Of a DNA stretch of 64,000 nt, positions 35,487 through 44,312 are shown one piece after another (the stretch's first letter is position 1; every line of letters begins with the position of its first letter). Origin of the DNA: Halothiobacillus sp. (GTDB taxonomy: Bacteria; Pseudomonadota; Gammaproteobacteria; Halothiobacillales; Halothiobacillaceae); contig JADQCE010000001.1 in assembly GCA_016278265.1 (NCBI GenBank), positions 1 to 64,000 on the forward strand, written 5' to 3'. Made by a program: the position numbers and the translations under genes. The notes below the pieces were generated by a model. The model was not told the origin of the DNA, searched no databases, and saw only the letters and a list, made by a program, of their open reading frames with translations.

Positions 35487-35829
35487 CAGCTCGAAGCTGA
35501 AAGAAGGCGTAGGAGCGGCTTTAGCCGCGATGCCCCAGCAAGAGGGCGGAGATCAGAAGTCAGGAATCAGAGGGGCACGGGCTGCTTGGATTCCAAGCTA
35601 TCAGCTTCAAGCTAACCTTCTGACCTCTGATAACTGACCCCTTCCTCTCTCGCGCCGCAAGGCGCCTTGTTGCACCCATGCAACAGACACCTGCCACTTT
35701 GTTGCAAACCGGCCCCTCAAAGGTTGTCACTGCATCCCATCTGACTAGTATTGGCTCCGTACCTGGCCAAACGCACCGCACCACGCCGGGGAAATTTGGA
35801 CTCTCACAACCACATTGGAGATGGAACCG
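35487..35829. promoter_or_regulatory. Intergenic region lipA-porin with REP, inverted repeats and leader
   Basis: Behind lipA lies a REP unit (GGAGCGGCTTTAGCCGCGA, 35511-35529). It is followed by a loose inverted repeat (TCAGGAATCAGAGG near 35568 with CCTCTGATAACTGA near 35624). TGTTGCA (35668-35674) and TGCAACA (35679-35685) form a symmetric site, with a further TTGTTGCAA at 35699-35707, just before the porin promoter. The leader to the porin ATG is about 70 nt. Confidence 0.6.
35724..35751 (+). promoter_or_regulatory. Sigma-70 promoter of the porin
   Basis: TTGTCA (35724-35729) and TAGTAT (35746-35751) are separated by 16 bp, with the symmetric TTGCA-containing sites 40-55 bp upstream, where an activator could bind. 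Confidence 0.65.
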
Positions 35830-36924
35830 ATGAAAAAGAACATCATTGCATTGGCAGTTGCTGCCGCTGTTGCCGCTCCGGCAGCCGCTATCGCCGACAC
35901 CACCCTGTACGGCAAGATCCACGCGTCTTACGACTTTTGGGGTGGCGACACTCTGAATAATCAGGATTACAGCCTGGCTTCCAACTCCTCCCGCATCGGC
36001 ATCAAGGGCAAGGAAGCGATTTCCGACAACCTGTCCCTGATCTACCAGTGGGAAACCGGTGTCGACTTTGGTGGCAACGGTGATGGCATCGGCAGCAAGG
36101 TTCGTAACACCTTCGTCGGCTTCACCGGCGGCTGGGGTACTGCGATCGCCGGTCGTCACGACACCCCGATGAAGAAGGTCAGCCGTAAGTACGACCTGTT
36201 CGGTGACACCGTTGGCGATTCCCGCGCCATCCTGCGTGGCCGTGGCGCTAACGCAGCGATCGGTGGCGATACCGCTGGTTTCGACGAGCGGATCAACAAC
36301 GTCGTGGCTTACATGACTCCGAACATGGGCGGCTTCGACGCCACCCTCGCTTACATCTCCAACTGGAGCGGTGACGACGCTACTGGCACTAACCGCATCA
36401 ATAACGAGTACGACGCGTACAGCGCCCGTGCTGGTTACGAGATCGGCGGCTTCATGATCGACGCGGCCTACGAAGTCCACAATGCGGCTGACACTGGTGT
36501 AGCCGGCATGACCGACGAAGAGTCTGCGTACCGCGTTGGTGCTGGCTACAAGTTTGGCGGCTTCAAGCTCGTCGGTCTGTACCAGTCCATTAGCGACCTG
36601 GGCTTCGTTGACGGCGCCGACGTCGATATGTGGGGCGCTGGTGCGGCCTACAGCTTCGGCAAGAGCGCCATCAAGGGCCAGTACTACCAGGCTGGCGAGG
36701 TTGACGGCACCACTGATACTGGCGCCGACCTGTGGGCTGTCGGTTACGACTACAAGCTGAGCAAGCAGACCAACGTCTACGCTGCTTATGGCACCATGAG
36801 CAACGAAGCCGCTGGTGGTGACTACCTCCTCGCTGCTGGCACCGGCCACGGTGAGAACGCAGGCATGACCGCTGACGGCGAAGACACCAATGCCTTCTCC
36901 GTAGGTGTTGTTCACAAGTTCTAA
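35830..36924 (+). CDS. Gram-negative outer membrane porin
   Basis: A 364-residue general porin (Porin_4 type). It starts with a signal peptide (MKKNIIALAVAAAVAAPAAAIA), then TTLYGKIHASYDF and alternating amphipathic strands (SRIGIKGKEAISDNLSLIYQWETGV; YGFVG-like turns), and ends with phenylalanine (VGVVHKF), the usual outer-membrane targeting signal. ATG 35830 has GGAG nine bases upstream; an ATG 15 bases earlier is in frame but spoils the signal peptide. Codon use is unlike its neighbours (many GGT, GCT and CGT codons), typical of very high expression. It has its own promoter and terminator. Confidence 0.94.
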   Translation: MKKNIIALAVAAAVAAPAAAIADTTLYGKIHASYDFWGGDTLNNQDYSLASNSSRIGIKGKEAISDNLSLIYQWETGVDFGGNGDGIGSKVRNTFVGFTGGWGTAIAGRHDTPMKKVSRKYDLFGDTVGDSRAILRGRGANAAIGGDTAGFDERINNVVAYMTPNMGGFDATLAYISNWSGDDATGTNRINNEYDAYSARAGYEIGGFMIDAAYEVHNAADTGVAGMTDEESAYRVGAGYKFGGFKLVGLYQSISDLGFVDGADVDMWGAGAAYSFGKSAIKGQYYQAGEVDGTTDTGADLWAVGYDYKLSKQTNVYAAYGTMSNEAAGGDYLLAAGTGHGENAGMTADGEDTNAFSVGVVHKF

Positions 36925-36950
36925 TCGATCCTAGAATCGATTTGGACCAT

Positions 36951-36975
36951 AAAGGCGCCTTCGGGCGCCTTTTTT
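36951..36975 (+). terminator. Rho-independent terminator of the porin
   Basis: AAAGGCGCC (36951-36959), loop TTCG, GGCGCC plus a run of six T (36964-36975). A strong UUCG-type tetraloop terminator, as expected for an abundant mRNA. Confidence 0.93.
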
Positions 36976-36996
36976 CGTTGCTGTCGCCGGGAAAGA

Positions 36997-38556
36997 GGTC
37001 AGAACCGAATGGCGCTAAGTTAAGCACGCTCATCGGCTGCTGTGATACCGTTTCGGGGCCGGCCGGTGGCACAATCGGTCAATGACCAGCACCAACCTTT
37101 ACTTGCCCGGTTTCCACCTCGCCACGCTCCGTCGCAAGCCTCGCTCTGCCAGCCAACGGATGGCTGACGAACACGCCCGTATACGCCGTCATTCGATCAG
37201 TGAACTGGGCGAACATCTCGCCCCGCTCATCCCCGCCCGCGATCTGGATCAGGGCGCAAACGGTCGCTTCAGTCGTAGGCGCGTGTTCAGTCGGGCGAAC
37301 ACGTTCTGGGCGTTCTTTTCTCAGGTACTCGATGCCGACGGCGGTTGCCGGGAAGTGGTGCGCAAAGTCCAAGCCTTTGCCACGTCGCGATCCTTGGTCA
37401 TGCCCTCCTCGTCAACATCCGCCTATTGCCAGGCAACGAAAGTGCCTTGGGGCAGATGCTCTGCCAGACGGGCGAGCGACTCGAAGCAGCAGGCCTAAGC
37501 GAACGTTGGCACGGTCGCCGAGTTGTCGTGGTCGACGGCACGGGGGTCAGCATGCCAGACACGTCAGCGAACCAGGAATGCTGGCCGCAGCCGAGAAGCC
37601 AGAAAGCGGGCTGTGGCTTCCCCCAGGCACGAGTATGCGCCTGCTTCAGCCTGCAAACCGGCGGCCTTCTCAGTTACCGCGTTGGTCACCACCGGAACCA
37701 CGAGCTGCCCTTGCTACGCAAACAGTGGGGCAGCTTCGAAGCCGGCGATGTATTCCTCGGGGACAAGGGCTTCTGCAGCTACTACGACATCGACCAGTTT
37801 CAACGTCGTGGTGTTGATTCGGTCGTGACCCTAGCTCGGCGCAAGCCGGTTAAAGCCTCAGAGGCCAAGCGAATCCTGGGGCCGGATGATCTGCTCATTC
37901 AGTGGCCCAAACCGTCTTGGCAACCGGCGCTGAGCTACAGTCGTGAGGAATGGGAGGCCCTTCCGGATCACCTGACGTTGCGCCAGATCAAGGTCACGGT
38001 CGACAACCCGGGATACCGGACCAAATCCTTTTACCTGGTGACCACGTTGCTTGATCCGGTGGCCTACAGTGCCAACGACCTAGCCGAGCTCTACCTTCGT
38101 CGCTGGAATGTCGAGCTCTTCTTCCGCGACATCAAGACGACGCTCGGAATGGACATCTTGCGTTGCCGAACGCCGACCATGGTGCGAAAAGAGATCCAGA
38201 TGCACCTGATCGTGTACAACTCGTTGCGGTGGCTGATGCTGGGCAGCCGCCCGACTCAGGGAACCGAGCGGGTGAGCTTCAAGGCGTGTCTTCAAGCGCT
38301 TCGCAACTGGGCAACCCAGCTTTCCCCTGATCCCTCAAAGCCTCGCAGGATCGGCGACATCGGCAAAGCTTTTACGATATGCCATCGCGACGTGTATCAA
38401 CTCTCATAGACCCGACCGACGAGAACCCCGATGCGTCAAACGAAGGCCGAAGCCTTTCGCCTTGCTTACCCGACCCAGGCACGAAATGACGGACACGCGG
38501 CACCGCAATAAATATCGTGCAAAACCCGCTTAACTTAGCGCCATTCAGTTCTGACC
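36997..38556 (+). mobile_element. IS4-family insertion sequence, about 1.56 kb
   Basis: Bounded by 29-bp terminal inverted repeats that differ at a single base (36997-37025 and 38528-38556); both contain AATGGCGCTAAGTTAAG. It carries one transposase gene, now in two frames. It lies 21 bp after the porin terminator T-run and 3 bp from the stop codon of the convergent SDR gene, so no gene is visibly cut. I could not find a convincing target-site duplication in the flanks. Confidence 0.88.
37082..38409 (+). pseudogene. IS4-family transposase, frameshifted
   Basis: The N-terminal part (MTSTNLYLPGFHLATLRRK ... PSSSTSAYCQA) lies in one frame to about 37440. The rest (LGQMLCQTGERLEAAGLSERW ... VVVVDGTGVSMPDTSANQ ... 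VFLGDKGFCSYYDI ... YLRRWNVELFFRDIKTTLGMDILRC) continues in the -1 frame. DDE residues are visible: D in VVDGT, D in LGDKGF, and E in the Y-(2)-R-(3)-E-(6)-K box. Adding one base near CCTTGGGG (37444-37452) restores a continuous protein of about 440 residues. The site is not a canonical slippery heptamer, so a one-base deletion that inactivates the gene is more likely than programmed frameshifting. Confidence 0.85.
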
Positions 38557-38559
38557 CCT

Positions 38560-39468
38560 TTAGGAAAGGTCGCGTGGGCAATCCGCCAGTGCCGCGGCCA
38601 GCGTGGGATAGTGGGGCTGCCATCCCAGGACGTGCTGGATGGCACTGGCATCGACACGCCGGGATTCGCTCAGGAATTCGCGGGCCATGGGGCTGGCCTG
38701 CTCGAGGATGGTCGCCAGCGGGGCCTCCGGGGGGTGTGGCAGGTCGAAGTGCGCGGCGATCTGGCGGTAGGTGACGTTCACCGGGGTGGGGTCGTTGTCG
38801 GAGACATTGAAGGTGCCGGTCACGGGGTGACCCGTCTCCATCCGGTCGATCAGCAAACGGAGGATATCGGCCAGGTCGTCGGCGTGGATGCGGTTGGACC
38901 ACGGTGCCTCTCGACCAGCGGGCACGGGCGTGCCCTGGCGGACCTTCTCCACGGGCAGGCGGTCACAGGCGTAGATGCCGGTCACCCGCAGCGTGCAGGC
39001 GGGGAGCTGGTGAGCCCGCGCGTACCGTTGACACTGAGCCTCTGCGTCCAGTCGACGCCGACCCCGGTCATGCGCGGGGGCCTGTGGTGTCGCCTCATCC
39101 ACCCAATTGCCGCCATGGTCGCCGTAGACACCGGTCGTGCTGATATAGACCAAGCCCGCGGGCGGGCGCGTTGCCCCGGCCAACCAGCGCGCGAGGCGCG
39201 GGTCGCTCTGTCCCTCGCGGGGTGGCGGGGCGAGGTAGATCCAGATCGCGTTTTCCGGCGTCGCTTCGGGCGGGATGACGGCGGAGTCGTCGTCCAGGTC
39301 AGTCGTGAATGCCTGCCATTGGCCGTGGTGCCCCTCGGGACGCGCTATCGGATGTCGAGCAATGGCGACGAGATCGTTGTCCGCCAGTCGATTGGCAAGC
39401 CGTTGCGCGATATCGCCGTAGCCGATGAGGACAATGGGTGTGCGATGGGGCTGAAGGTCGGATTGCAT
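38560..39468 (-). CDS. NAD(P)-dependent epimerase/SDR, YeeZ-like
   Basis: A 302-residue extended SDR. The Rossmann motif is IVLIGYGDIAQRLANRL; VYISTTGVYGDHGGNWVDEATP carries a YG-type active-site strand, and NRIHADDLADILRLLI is conserved in the YeeZ/GalE-like group. The substrate is unknown; HisG-linked and nucleotide-sugar roles have been suggested for relatives without proof. ATG 39468 has no strong ribosome site; the longer upstream frame looks non-coding. The IS lies 3 bp beyond its stop. Confidence 0.82.
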   Translation of the reverse strand: MQSDLQPHRTPIVLIGYGDIAQRLANRLADNDLVAIARHPIARPEGHHGQWQAFTTDLDDDSAVIPPEATPENAIWIYLAPPPREGQSDPRLARWLAGATRPPAGLVYISTTGVYGDHGGNWVDEATPQAPAHDRGRRRLDAEAQCQRYARAHQLPACTLRVTGIYACDRLPVEKVRQGTPVPAGREAPWSNRIHADDLADILRLLIDRMETGHPVTGTFNVSDNDPTPVNVTYRQIAAHFDLPHPPEAPLATILEQASPMAREFLSESRRVDASAIQHVLGWQPHYPTLAAALADCPRDLS

Positions 39469-39580
39469 GCGATGGATCGTCGTCGAGATTGCAGAAAGGG
39501 CGTCAAGCCTAGCCGTTGAAGCAGGTGCCTGCACGCGCGGACATGTGTGCGATGCCCGGTGGTGATTCGCAAGCTGCATC

Positions 39581-39606
39581 AAAAGACCCGCCGTGAGGCG
39601 GGTCTT
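39581..39606 (-). terminator. Rho-independent terminator of the chemoreceptor gene
   Basis: AAGACCCGCC (39583-39592), loop GTGA, GGCGGGTCTT (39597-39606), with the A-tract on the plus strand at 39581-39584 giving a T-run for leftward transcription. Confidence 0.85.
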
Positions 39607-39633
39607 AACGGTTCGGCCCTGGCGGGGCTGTGT

Positions 39634-41274
39634 TTACAGCTTGAAGCGCGCCAGTCGGGCCTGCAGTTCCTCGGCCAAGCGGGCAAGTTCGGCCGAGGCC
39701 GTCTTGGTCTGGGTAGCGCCCTGCGCCGATTCCTCGCTGATCTGCGAGATCGTCTGCACGTTGCGATTGACCTCCTCGGCCACGGCACTCTGCTGTTCGG
39801 CGGCGCTGGCGATCTGGAAGTTCAGATCGTTGATGCCGTTGACCCCCTGGGCAATCTCGCCCAGGGCCGCCTCGGTGTCCGACATGGCCTGGGTGCTGTG
39901 ATCCACCTGGTTGTGGGCGCGCTGCATGGCGGCTACGGCGGCGTTGGAGCGTGATTGCAGCCGCCCGATCATGCCGTGGATCTCCTCGGTGGAACCCTGG
40001 GTGCGCGAGGCCAGCGCACGGACTTCCTCGGCGACCACGGCGAAGCCGCGGCCATGTTCGCCAGCGCGGGCTGCCTCGATGGCGGCGTTCAGGGCCAGCA
40101 GGTTGGTCTGGTCGGCAATCGCGCCGATCACGTCCAGGACCTTGCCGATTTCCTCGGACTCGGCCTTGAGCGAATCGATGGTGTCCGAGGACTGGCGAAT
40201 CTCGTCGGAGAGGATGCCCACCGCGTTGACGGCATTGCCGAGGATCGTCTGGCCGTGCTTGGCCGAATCGTTGGCGGTCTGAGCGCTTCTGGAGGCATCC
40301 GAGGCATTGCGGGCCACGTCCTCGACCGTCGCGGTCATCTCGTTCATGGCCGCGGCGACTTGCTCGATCTCCTGCATCTGTCTCGCCACGCCGCGATCGG
40401 TCTGCTCGGAGACGGCCGAGGTCTCTTCGGCGGCCGAGGCGAGCTGCTCGGAGGCCTCGCCGATGCGCTTGAGCGTGTCGCGCAGCGACTCGCGTGCGGT
40501 GTTCATGTGCGTGATGATCTCGGCGATCTCGTCACGGCTGTCGAGCTGCACCGGCTCGTTGAGGTTGCCCTCGGCGAAATTGGTGGCAAAGCGATCGGCT
40601 GCCTTCAGGCCACGGGTGACGCCATGGATGATCCAGGAGGCGATGACGATGATGATCAGCACGTTGAGCAGCGTGATGCCGATCGAGATCAGCACGTCCT
40701 GTTCGACCCGCTCGCTGGTGCGTTCGAGCTCTTCCTCCATGTTGCCGCGCAGGATGCCTTCGTACTTGCTCGCGGCCTGCTCGAAGTGGGGCAGCACCTC
40801 GGTCAGGGTGAGGATCAGCAGGGCCTGAGCGCCCACGTAGTTGCCTTCCTCGAGTTTTTCGATCAGCGGCAGGAAGGCGACATTGACCAGTTCCTCCTGC
40901 GTGGCGAACAGTGCCTGCTGGGCCTGGTTGGATTCGGTCTGGCGATGCTCGATGGCGGCGATCTTGGCGTTGACTTTCTTCAGTGCCGCAAGGTTGTCAC
41001 GGATGATGTCCATGTGCTGATCGATGCCGTGGGCATGCATCGCGGCGGTGCTGCCTTGCGGGTCGTGTTGCAACGCCAGCAGTGACTGGGTGGTCATCTG
41101 GTTGAGCAATTGCACCGACGTACCGACGTGGTTGATCGGCATGATGCGCAACTCGTGGTTCTTCTTGGCGAGTTCATGCCCCTTGAGTTCCGCGTAGATG
41201 CCGAAAATGCTGGTGCCGACGGTGGCCGCGCCGGCGAGGACCACGAGAAGGATGAGTTTGGCCTTTATCGTCAT
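39634..41274 (-). CDS. Methyl-accepting chemotaxis protein
   Basis: A 546-residue chemoreceptor. Membrane spans at about 7-28 and 190-212 flank a periplasmic four-helix-bundle domain of about 160 residues; HAMP follows ([18 protein letters not shown]), then the long signalling coiled coil. The hairpin tip is [40 protein letters not shown]. There is no C-terminal CheR-docking pentapeptide (it ends LARFKL). The ligand is unknown. It has a flagellar-class promoter 115-145 bp upstream, which ties it to motility expression. Confidence 0.95.
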   Translation of the reverse strand: MTIKAKLILLVVLAGAATVGTSIFGIYAELKGHELAKKNHELRIMPINHVGTSVQLLNQMTTQSLLALQHDPQGSTAAMHAHGIDQHMDIIRDNLAALKKVNAKIAAIEHRQTESNQAQQALFATQEELVNVAFLPLIEKLEEGNYVGAQALLILTLTEVLPHFEQAASKYEGILRGNMEEELERTSERVEQDVLISIGITLLNVLIIIVIASWIIHGVTRGLKAADRFATNFAEGNLNEPVQLDSRDEIAEIITHMNTARESLRDTLKRIGEASEQLASAAEETSAVSEQTDRGVARQMQEIEQVAAAMNEMTATVEDVARNASDASRSAQTANDSAKHGQTILGNAVNAVGILSDEIRQSSDTIDSLKAESEEIGKVLDVIGAIADQTNLLALNAAIEAARAGEHGRGFAVVAEEVRALASRTQGSTEEIHGMIGRLQSRSNAAVAAMQRAHNQVDHSTQAMSDTEAALGEIAQGVNGINDLNFQIASAAEQQSAVAEEVNRNVQTISQISEESAQGATQTKTASAELARLAEELQARLARFKL

Positions 41275-41390
41275 GGTGGTGGCAATGCTCCTGTGGTGGC
41301 TCGAGTCGTCCTGCCGTCACTCCGGCAAAACACCAGCGCGGATCAATGAGTCACGCGCCGGCGAGGAGCTCTCGCTCGTCATTGTTGGTT

Positions 41391-41417
41391 CTATCGGTCG
41401 ACCGGCGCCCGACTTTA
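41391..41417 (-). promoter_or_regulatory. Sigma-28 (FliA) promoter of the chemoreceptor gene
   Basis: On the minus strand, TAAAGTCG (41417-41410), an 11-bp spacer and ACCGATAG (41398-41391). This fits the FliA consensus TAAAGTTT-N11-GCCGATAA with the correct spacing and the core TAAAG and CCGATA intact. The start would lie near 41383, leaving a leader of about 110 nt. Confidence 0.75.
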
Positions 41418-41590
41418 GCGAAGCGTGCAACTTTTCGTCCACCGCGACGGGCGTGACTGCAGTTCTAGCCAGAATCATGCCGACGATTTGAGTGCCGTCA
41501 GGACGCCGTTTATCGAAAAACGAGGCCACCGGCACAGGGTGAGGGTCAATGGTTTGACGTCCGCTGGCGGATTCGCTGATGTCTGAAACG

Positions 41591-41625
41591 AAAAGCCCCC
41601 GCGCCGGGGGCCGACGCGGGGGCTT
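41591..41625 (-). terminator. Rho-independent terminator of dsbC
   Basis: AAGCCCCCGCG (41593-41603) pairs with CGCGGGGGCTT (41615-41625); leftward transcription ends in TTTT. Confidence 0.85.
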
Positions 41626-41649
41626 GCGGTCATCAAACGGCGCGACGGG

Positions 41650-42417
41650 TTAGCCGCCGCTTTGTTCGATTGCTTGCAGCATGACGTTTGCCGGGCGATA
41701 GCCAGGCATGGCCGCCCCGTTGGGCAGGATGGTGTACGGGGTGCCGCTCATGCCGAGCCGACTGGAGAGCGCCATGTTCTCTTTGATCATGTCGTCGTGG
41801 CAGGCCTCGGCATCGACCGAGTCGCCGTTCATGGCGCGTTCGAGCGCTTCCTTCGGGTCATCCGCGCACGCGACCTTCGACGAGAGTTCGAAGCCTTTCG
41901 AGCCCGGTCCCTGCCGCGGCGTGAGGATGTAGGTCACCTCGACGCCGGCCTCACGCAGTTTCGGTAGTTCCTTGTGGAGCTTGTCGCAGAACGGGCAGGT
42001 CGGGTCGGTCAGGATGGTGATTGCGTGCTTGGTGTCGCCGTCGGCGGGATAGACAAGCTTGCGCTCCGCCGGGATGCCCTCGAGGGATGTCAGGCGTTGG
42101 GCATCCTGCTGGGCCTGGGTTAGGTTCTGCCGGTTTTCCACGTCGATCAGGTCGCCGGCGATCAGGTACTTGCCGTCGGCGGTGACGTAGGCGATCTGAC
42201 CGTTGGAGGTGAGCTCGTAGATACCTTCTGCCGGGGTCTTCTTGATCGAGTCGACGGGGACGCCCGGCATGTGTTGCTGAATGCTGGCGGTAATCGCTTC
42301 CTTCTTATCGGCGAAGTCATCGGCCAGCGCCGGGGTCACCGAAAAGCTCAGGACAAAGGCGAGCGGCAGCGCGGTCAGGCCGCGACGGGTGGCAAGCGGA
42401 AAACGGGTGTTTCGCAT
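41650..42417 (-). CDS. dsbC: Thiol:disulfide interchange protein DsbC
   Basis: A periplasmic disulfide isomerase. About 255 residues: a signal peptide (TALPLAFVLSFSVTPALA), the DsbC_N dimerisation domain (YELTSNGQIAYVTADGKYLIAGDLIDV), and a thioredoxin domain with active-site CPFC (LTDPTCPFCDKLHKEL) and the cis-proline SGTPYTILPNG. Two more cysteines (VACADD and AEACHDD) are in the expected place. ATG 42417 gives the best signal peptide. It follows xerD by 208 bp, an order shared with E. coli. Confidence 0.95.
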   Translation of the reverse strand: MRNTRFPLATRRGLTALPLAFVLSFSVTPALADDFADKKEAITASIQQHMPGVPVDSIKKTPAEGIYELTSNGQIAYVTADGKYLIAGDLIDVENRQNLTQAQQDAQRLTSLEGIPAERKLVYPADGDTKHAITILTDPTCPFCDKLHKELPKLREAGVEVTYILTPRQGPGSKGFELSSKVACADDPKEALERAMNGDSVDAEACHDDMIKENMALSSRLGMSGTPYTILPNGAAMPGYRPANVMLQAIEQSGG

Positions 42418-42625
42418 CGTGTGATCAACCTGGGTTTGTATGGTCATGTCCGGATAGTTGGCCGGCGGCTCGATTGGAGTGCCAAGCACGGTCGGGGTTC
42501 CATTGTGTCATTAGTGGGTCGTGCAGCGAATTCGAGGGTGGCTAGGCCTATTCCGCGGTCGCTGATTCGGCGAGGCAATTCCCATGGAGAGTCTCATTGG
42601 GCTCAGGTCGTCGGCTGGCCTCAGC

Positions 42626-43531
42626 TCAGCCGCGCGGGTGGTGCTCGGCGTGCAGGGCCTGCAGGCGGGCGGTGGCGACGTGGGTGTAAATCTGGGTGGT
42701 CGACAGGTCGGCGTGGCCGAGCAGCATCTGTAGGGCGCGCAGATCCGCCCCGTGATTGAGCAGGTGCGTGGCAAAGGCGTGCCGCAGGGTGTGGGGTGAG
42801 GGTAGGCGCGCCAGCCCCGCGTGGCGGGCATGGTGCTTGAGCCGGTACCAGAAGGCCTGGCGGGTCAGGGGCGCGGCCCGATTGGTGACGAATACCGCGG
42901 CGGTCTGCCGCTCGCCCAGCATGGCCGGTCGGGCCTCATCGAGGTAGCGGCGTAGCCAGTCGATCGCCTCGTCGCCGATCGGCACCAGGCGCTCGCGTCC
43001 GCCCTTGCCCGTGATGCGAGCCAGGCCGTGAGCGAGGTGGATCTCGTTGAGGGTCAGGTTGACCAGTTCGGAGACCCGCAGGCCGGTGGCGTAGAGGGTT
43101 TCGAGCATGGCCCGGTCGCGCAGACCCAGCGGGGAGCCGGTGTCGGGCGCATTCAGCAGGGCCTCGACGTCCGCCTCGCTAAGGTCGGTCGGCAGGGCGC
43201 GCGGCCGGCGTGGTGCCGGCAGATCCGTGGCCGGGTTGGGCTGGATCAGGCCCTCGCGATTGGCCCAGGCGTAGAAGCGGCGCAGGGCGGAACGCATGCG
43301 GCCCACGGAACGCGGCGCGGCGCCCTCGGCCAGGCGCTCGCCGAGAAGGCGGTTGAGGGCGTTGCCATCGGCATCGGGCAGGGCTCGGGTTTCGTCCAGT
43401 GCGGCGGCCCCAGAGAGTCGGCGCGCGGTCTGTTCCAGGTCGCGTCGATAGGCCGCCCGACTGTTCTCGGCCAGGTTCTCCTCCAGCCACAGGGCCTCGA
43501 TGAAGGCTGTGATCAATTCGTCGTCCCGCAT
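42626..43531 (-). CDS. xerD: Site-specific tyrosine recombinase XerD
   Basis: Acts with XerC at dif to resolve chromosome dimers. 301 residues: a SAM-like core-binding N-domain and the catalytic domain with R (ATGLRVSEL), K (GKGGRERLVPI), HxxR (HTLRHAFATHLL), H (LLGHADLSTTQIYTHV) and the nucleophile Y in IYTHV. The length and lack of an adjacent element favour the housekeeping gene. xerD-dsbC is a conserved pair. Confidence 0.94.
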   Translation of the reverse strand: MRDDELITAFIEALWLEENLAENSRAAYRRDLEQTARRLSGAAALDETRALPDADGNALNRLLGERLAEGAAPRSVGRMRSALRRFYAWANREGLIQPNPATDLPAPRRPRALPTDLSEADVEALLNAPDTGSPLGLRDRAMLETLYATGLRVSELVNLTLNEIHLAHGLARITGKGGRERLVPIGDEAIDWLRRYLDEARPAMLGERQTAAVFVTNRAAPLTRQAFWYRLKHHARHAGLARLPSPHTLRHAFATHLLNHGADLRALQMLLGHADLSTTQIYTHVATARLQALHAEHHPRG

Positions 43532-43565
43532 CGGGCTTGCCCTCGGTGCATTTGTGGTGGACGTC

Positions 43566-43795
43566 TAGGGAAAATGCTGCACGAATCCGACAACACTCTG
43601 CGCGGTCTTGAGCCGGGCCGGTGCCAGGGGCTCGTCCGCCGCGGAAGACTCGTTCGCTTTCCAAGGATGAAACCGAATCGGCATGCCGGGTAGCCACCGG
43701 CCCGAAGAACGAGGTCCATGGACGGGTCACGCGACGCCGCAGATTCCCGGTTCAAGACCGCGCAGAGTGTTGTCGGATTTGTGCAAAGTTCCCTA
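43566..43795. mobile_element. MITE-like element with 40-bp terminal inverted repeats
   Basis: The 40-mer at 43578-43617 is the inverse complement of 43746-43785 with two mismatches. Both arms contain AATCCGACAACACTCTGCGC. Outside them, TAGGGAA (43566-43572) and TTCCCTA (43789-43795) extend the symmetry with a two-base length difference. The 128-bp core has no open frame I recognise, although CGGGCCGGTG (43614-43623) also pairs with CACCGGCCCG (43695-43704). Size and layout fit a non-autonomous transposable element; no parent transposase and no clear target duplication are seen. Confidence 0.7.
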
Positions 43796-43892
43796 AGTCG
43801 GCAAATAGTATGACGCTGTGGAATCGGAACCGTGGCAGCGAAACGCTTGATCTGCCAACGGATCGGCGAGGATTCCCCACTTTTCAGACCGG

Positions 43893-44160
43893 TTGTCCAC
43901 GTTTTTATCCACAATCCGGTCGTCTTTTATGCCGATCTACCACAGTCGGCGCAAGGGTGCCAAGCCCTACGGTGTCGATAGTCGGGCAGCGGGGGCGTAA
44001 AATCAATAAACCCATAAAAACATCAACATAGGCGTGGAGGTCGGGTGTGGGGGTCCCGTTGGCCAAAAAATGCGCAATCAGTGCAACTGCCTGATCGGGC
44101 TTTGTCCGGCGTAGTTGTCGGCGCGTTTTCCACTAGTTTATCCACAGGTTCTGTGCATAA
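43893..44160. promoter_or_regulatory. Cluster of DnaA-box-like sites
   Basis: TTATCCACA occurs at 43905-43913 and again at 44138-44146; TTATGCACA is present in reverse at 44152-44160; and TTGTCCACG at 43893-43901 is a weaker match. Two perfect 9-mers and one perfect TTATNCACA within 260 bp are well above chance. An AT-rich stretch lies between them (44000-44030). It could be a DnaA titration or regulatory site for acs; a replication origin is possible but not supported by neighbours such as dnaA, gidA or rpmH. Confidence 0.5.
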
Positions 44161-44312
44161 GTGAAACCGGCTTGCGGCAATCCCTTTTCCACCAACCGCT
44201 TAGCCACTGTTTCTATGGTTTTGTTCGGGATGTTGTTGCTAAGTCGGTCGATGGTTCGGAAGGTGTTTCCCAGCCACGCGGGGAATTTTGCTAATCTTGC
44301 GCCGTGCGATTG

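Larger units (their letters stand above)
41275..41649. other. Region between the chemoreceptor and dsbC
   Basis: Holds the leader and FliA-type promoter of the chemoreceptor gene (41391-41417) and the terminator of dsbC (41591-41625). No gene is visible. Confidence 0.6.

Noticed and set aside
37440-37455. Programmed -1 frameshifting in the IS transposase
   Set aside because: The CCTTGGGG context is not an A6G or X-XXY-YYZ slippery heptamer, and no stimulatory stem is evident right after it.
43893-44160. Calling the DnaA-box cluster an origin of replication
   Set aside because: dnaA, dnaN, gidA/mnmG, rpmH and parAB are absent from the window and skew cannot be calculated here; kept only as a DnaA-binding candidate.
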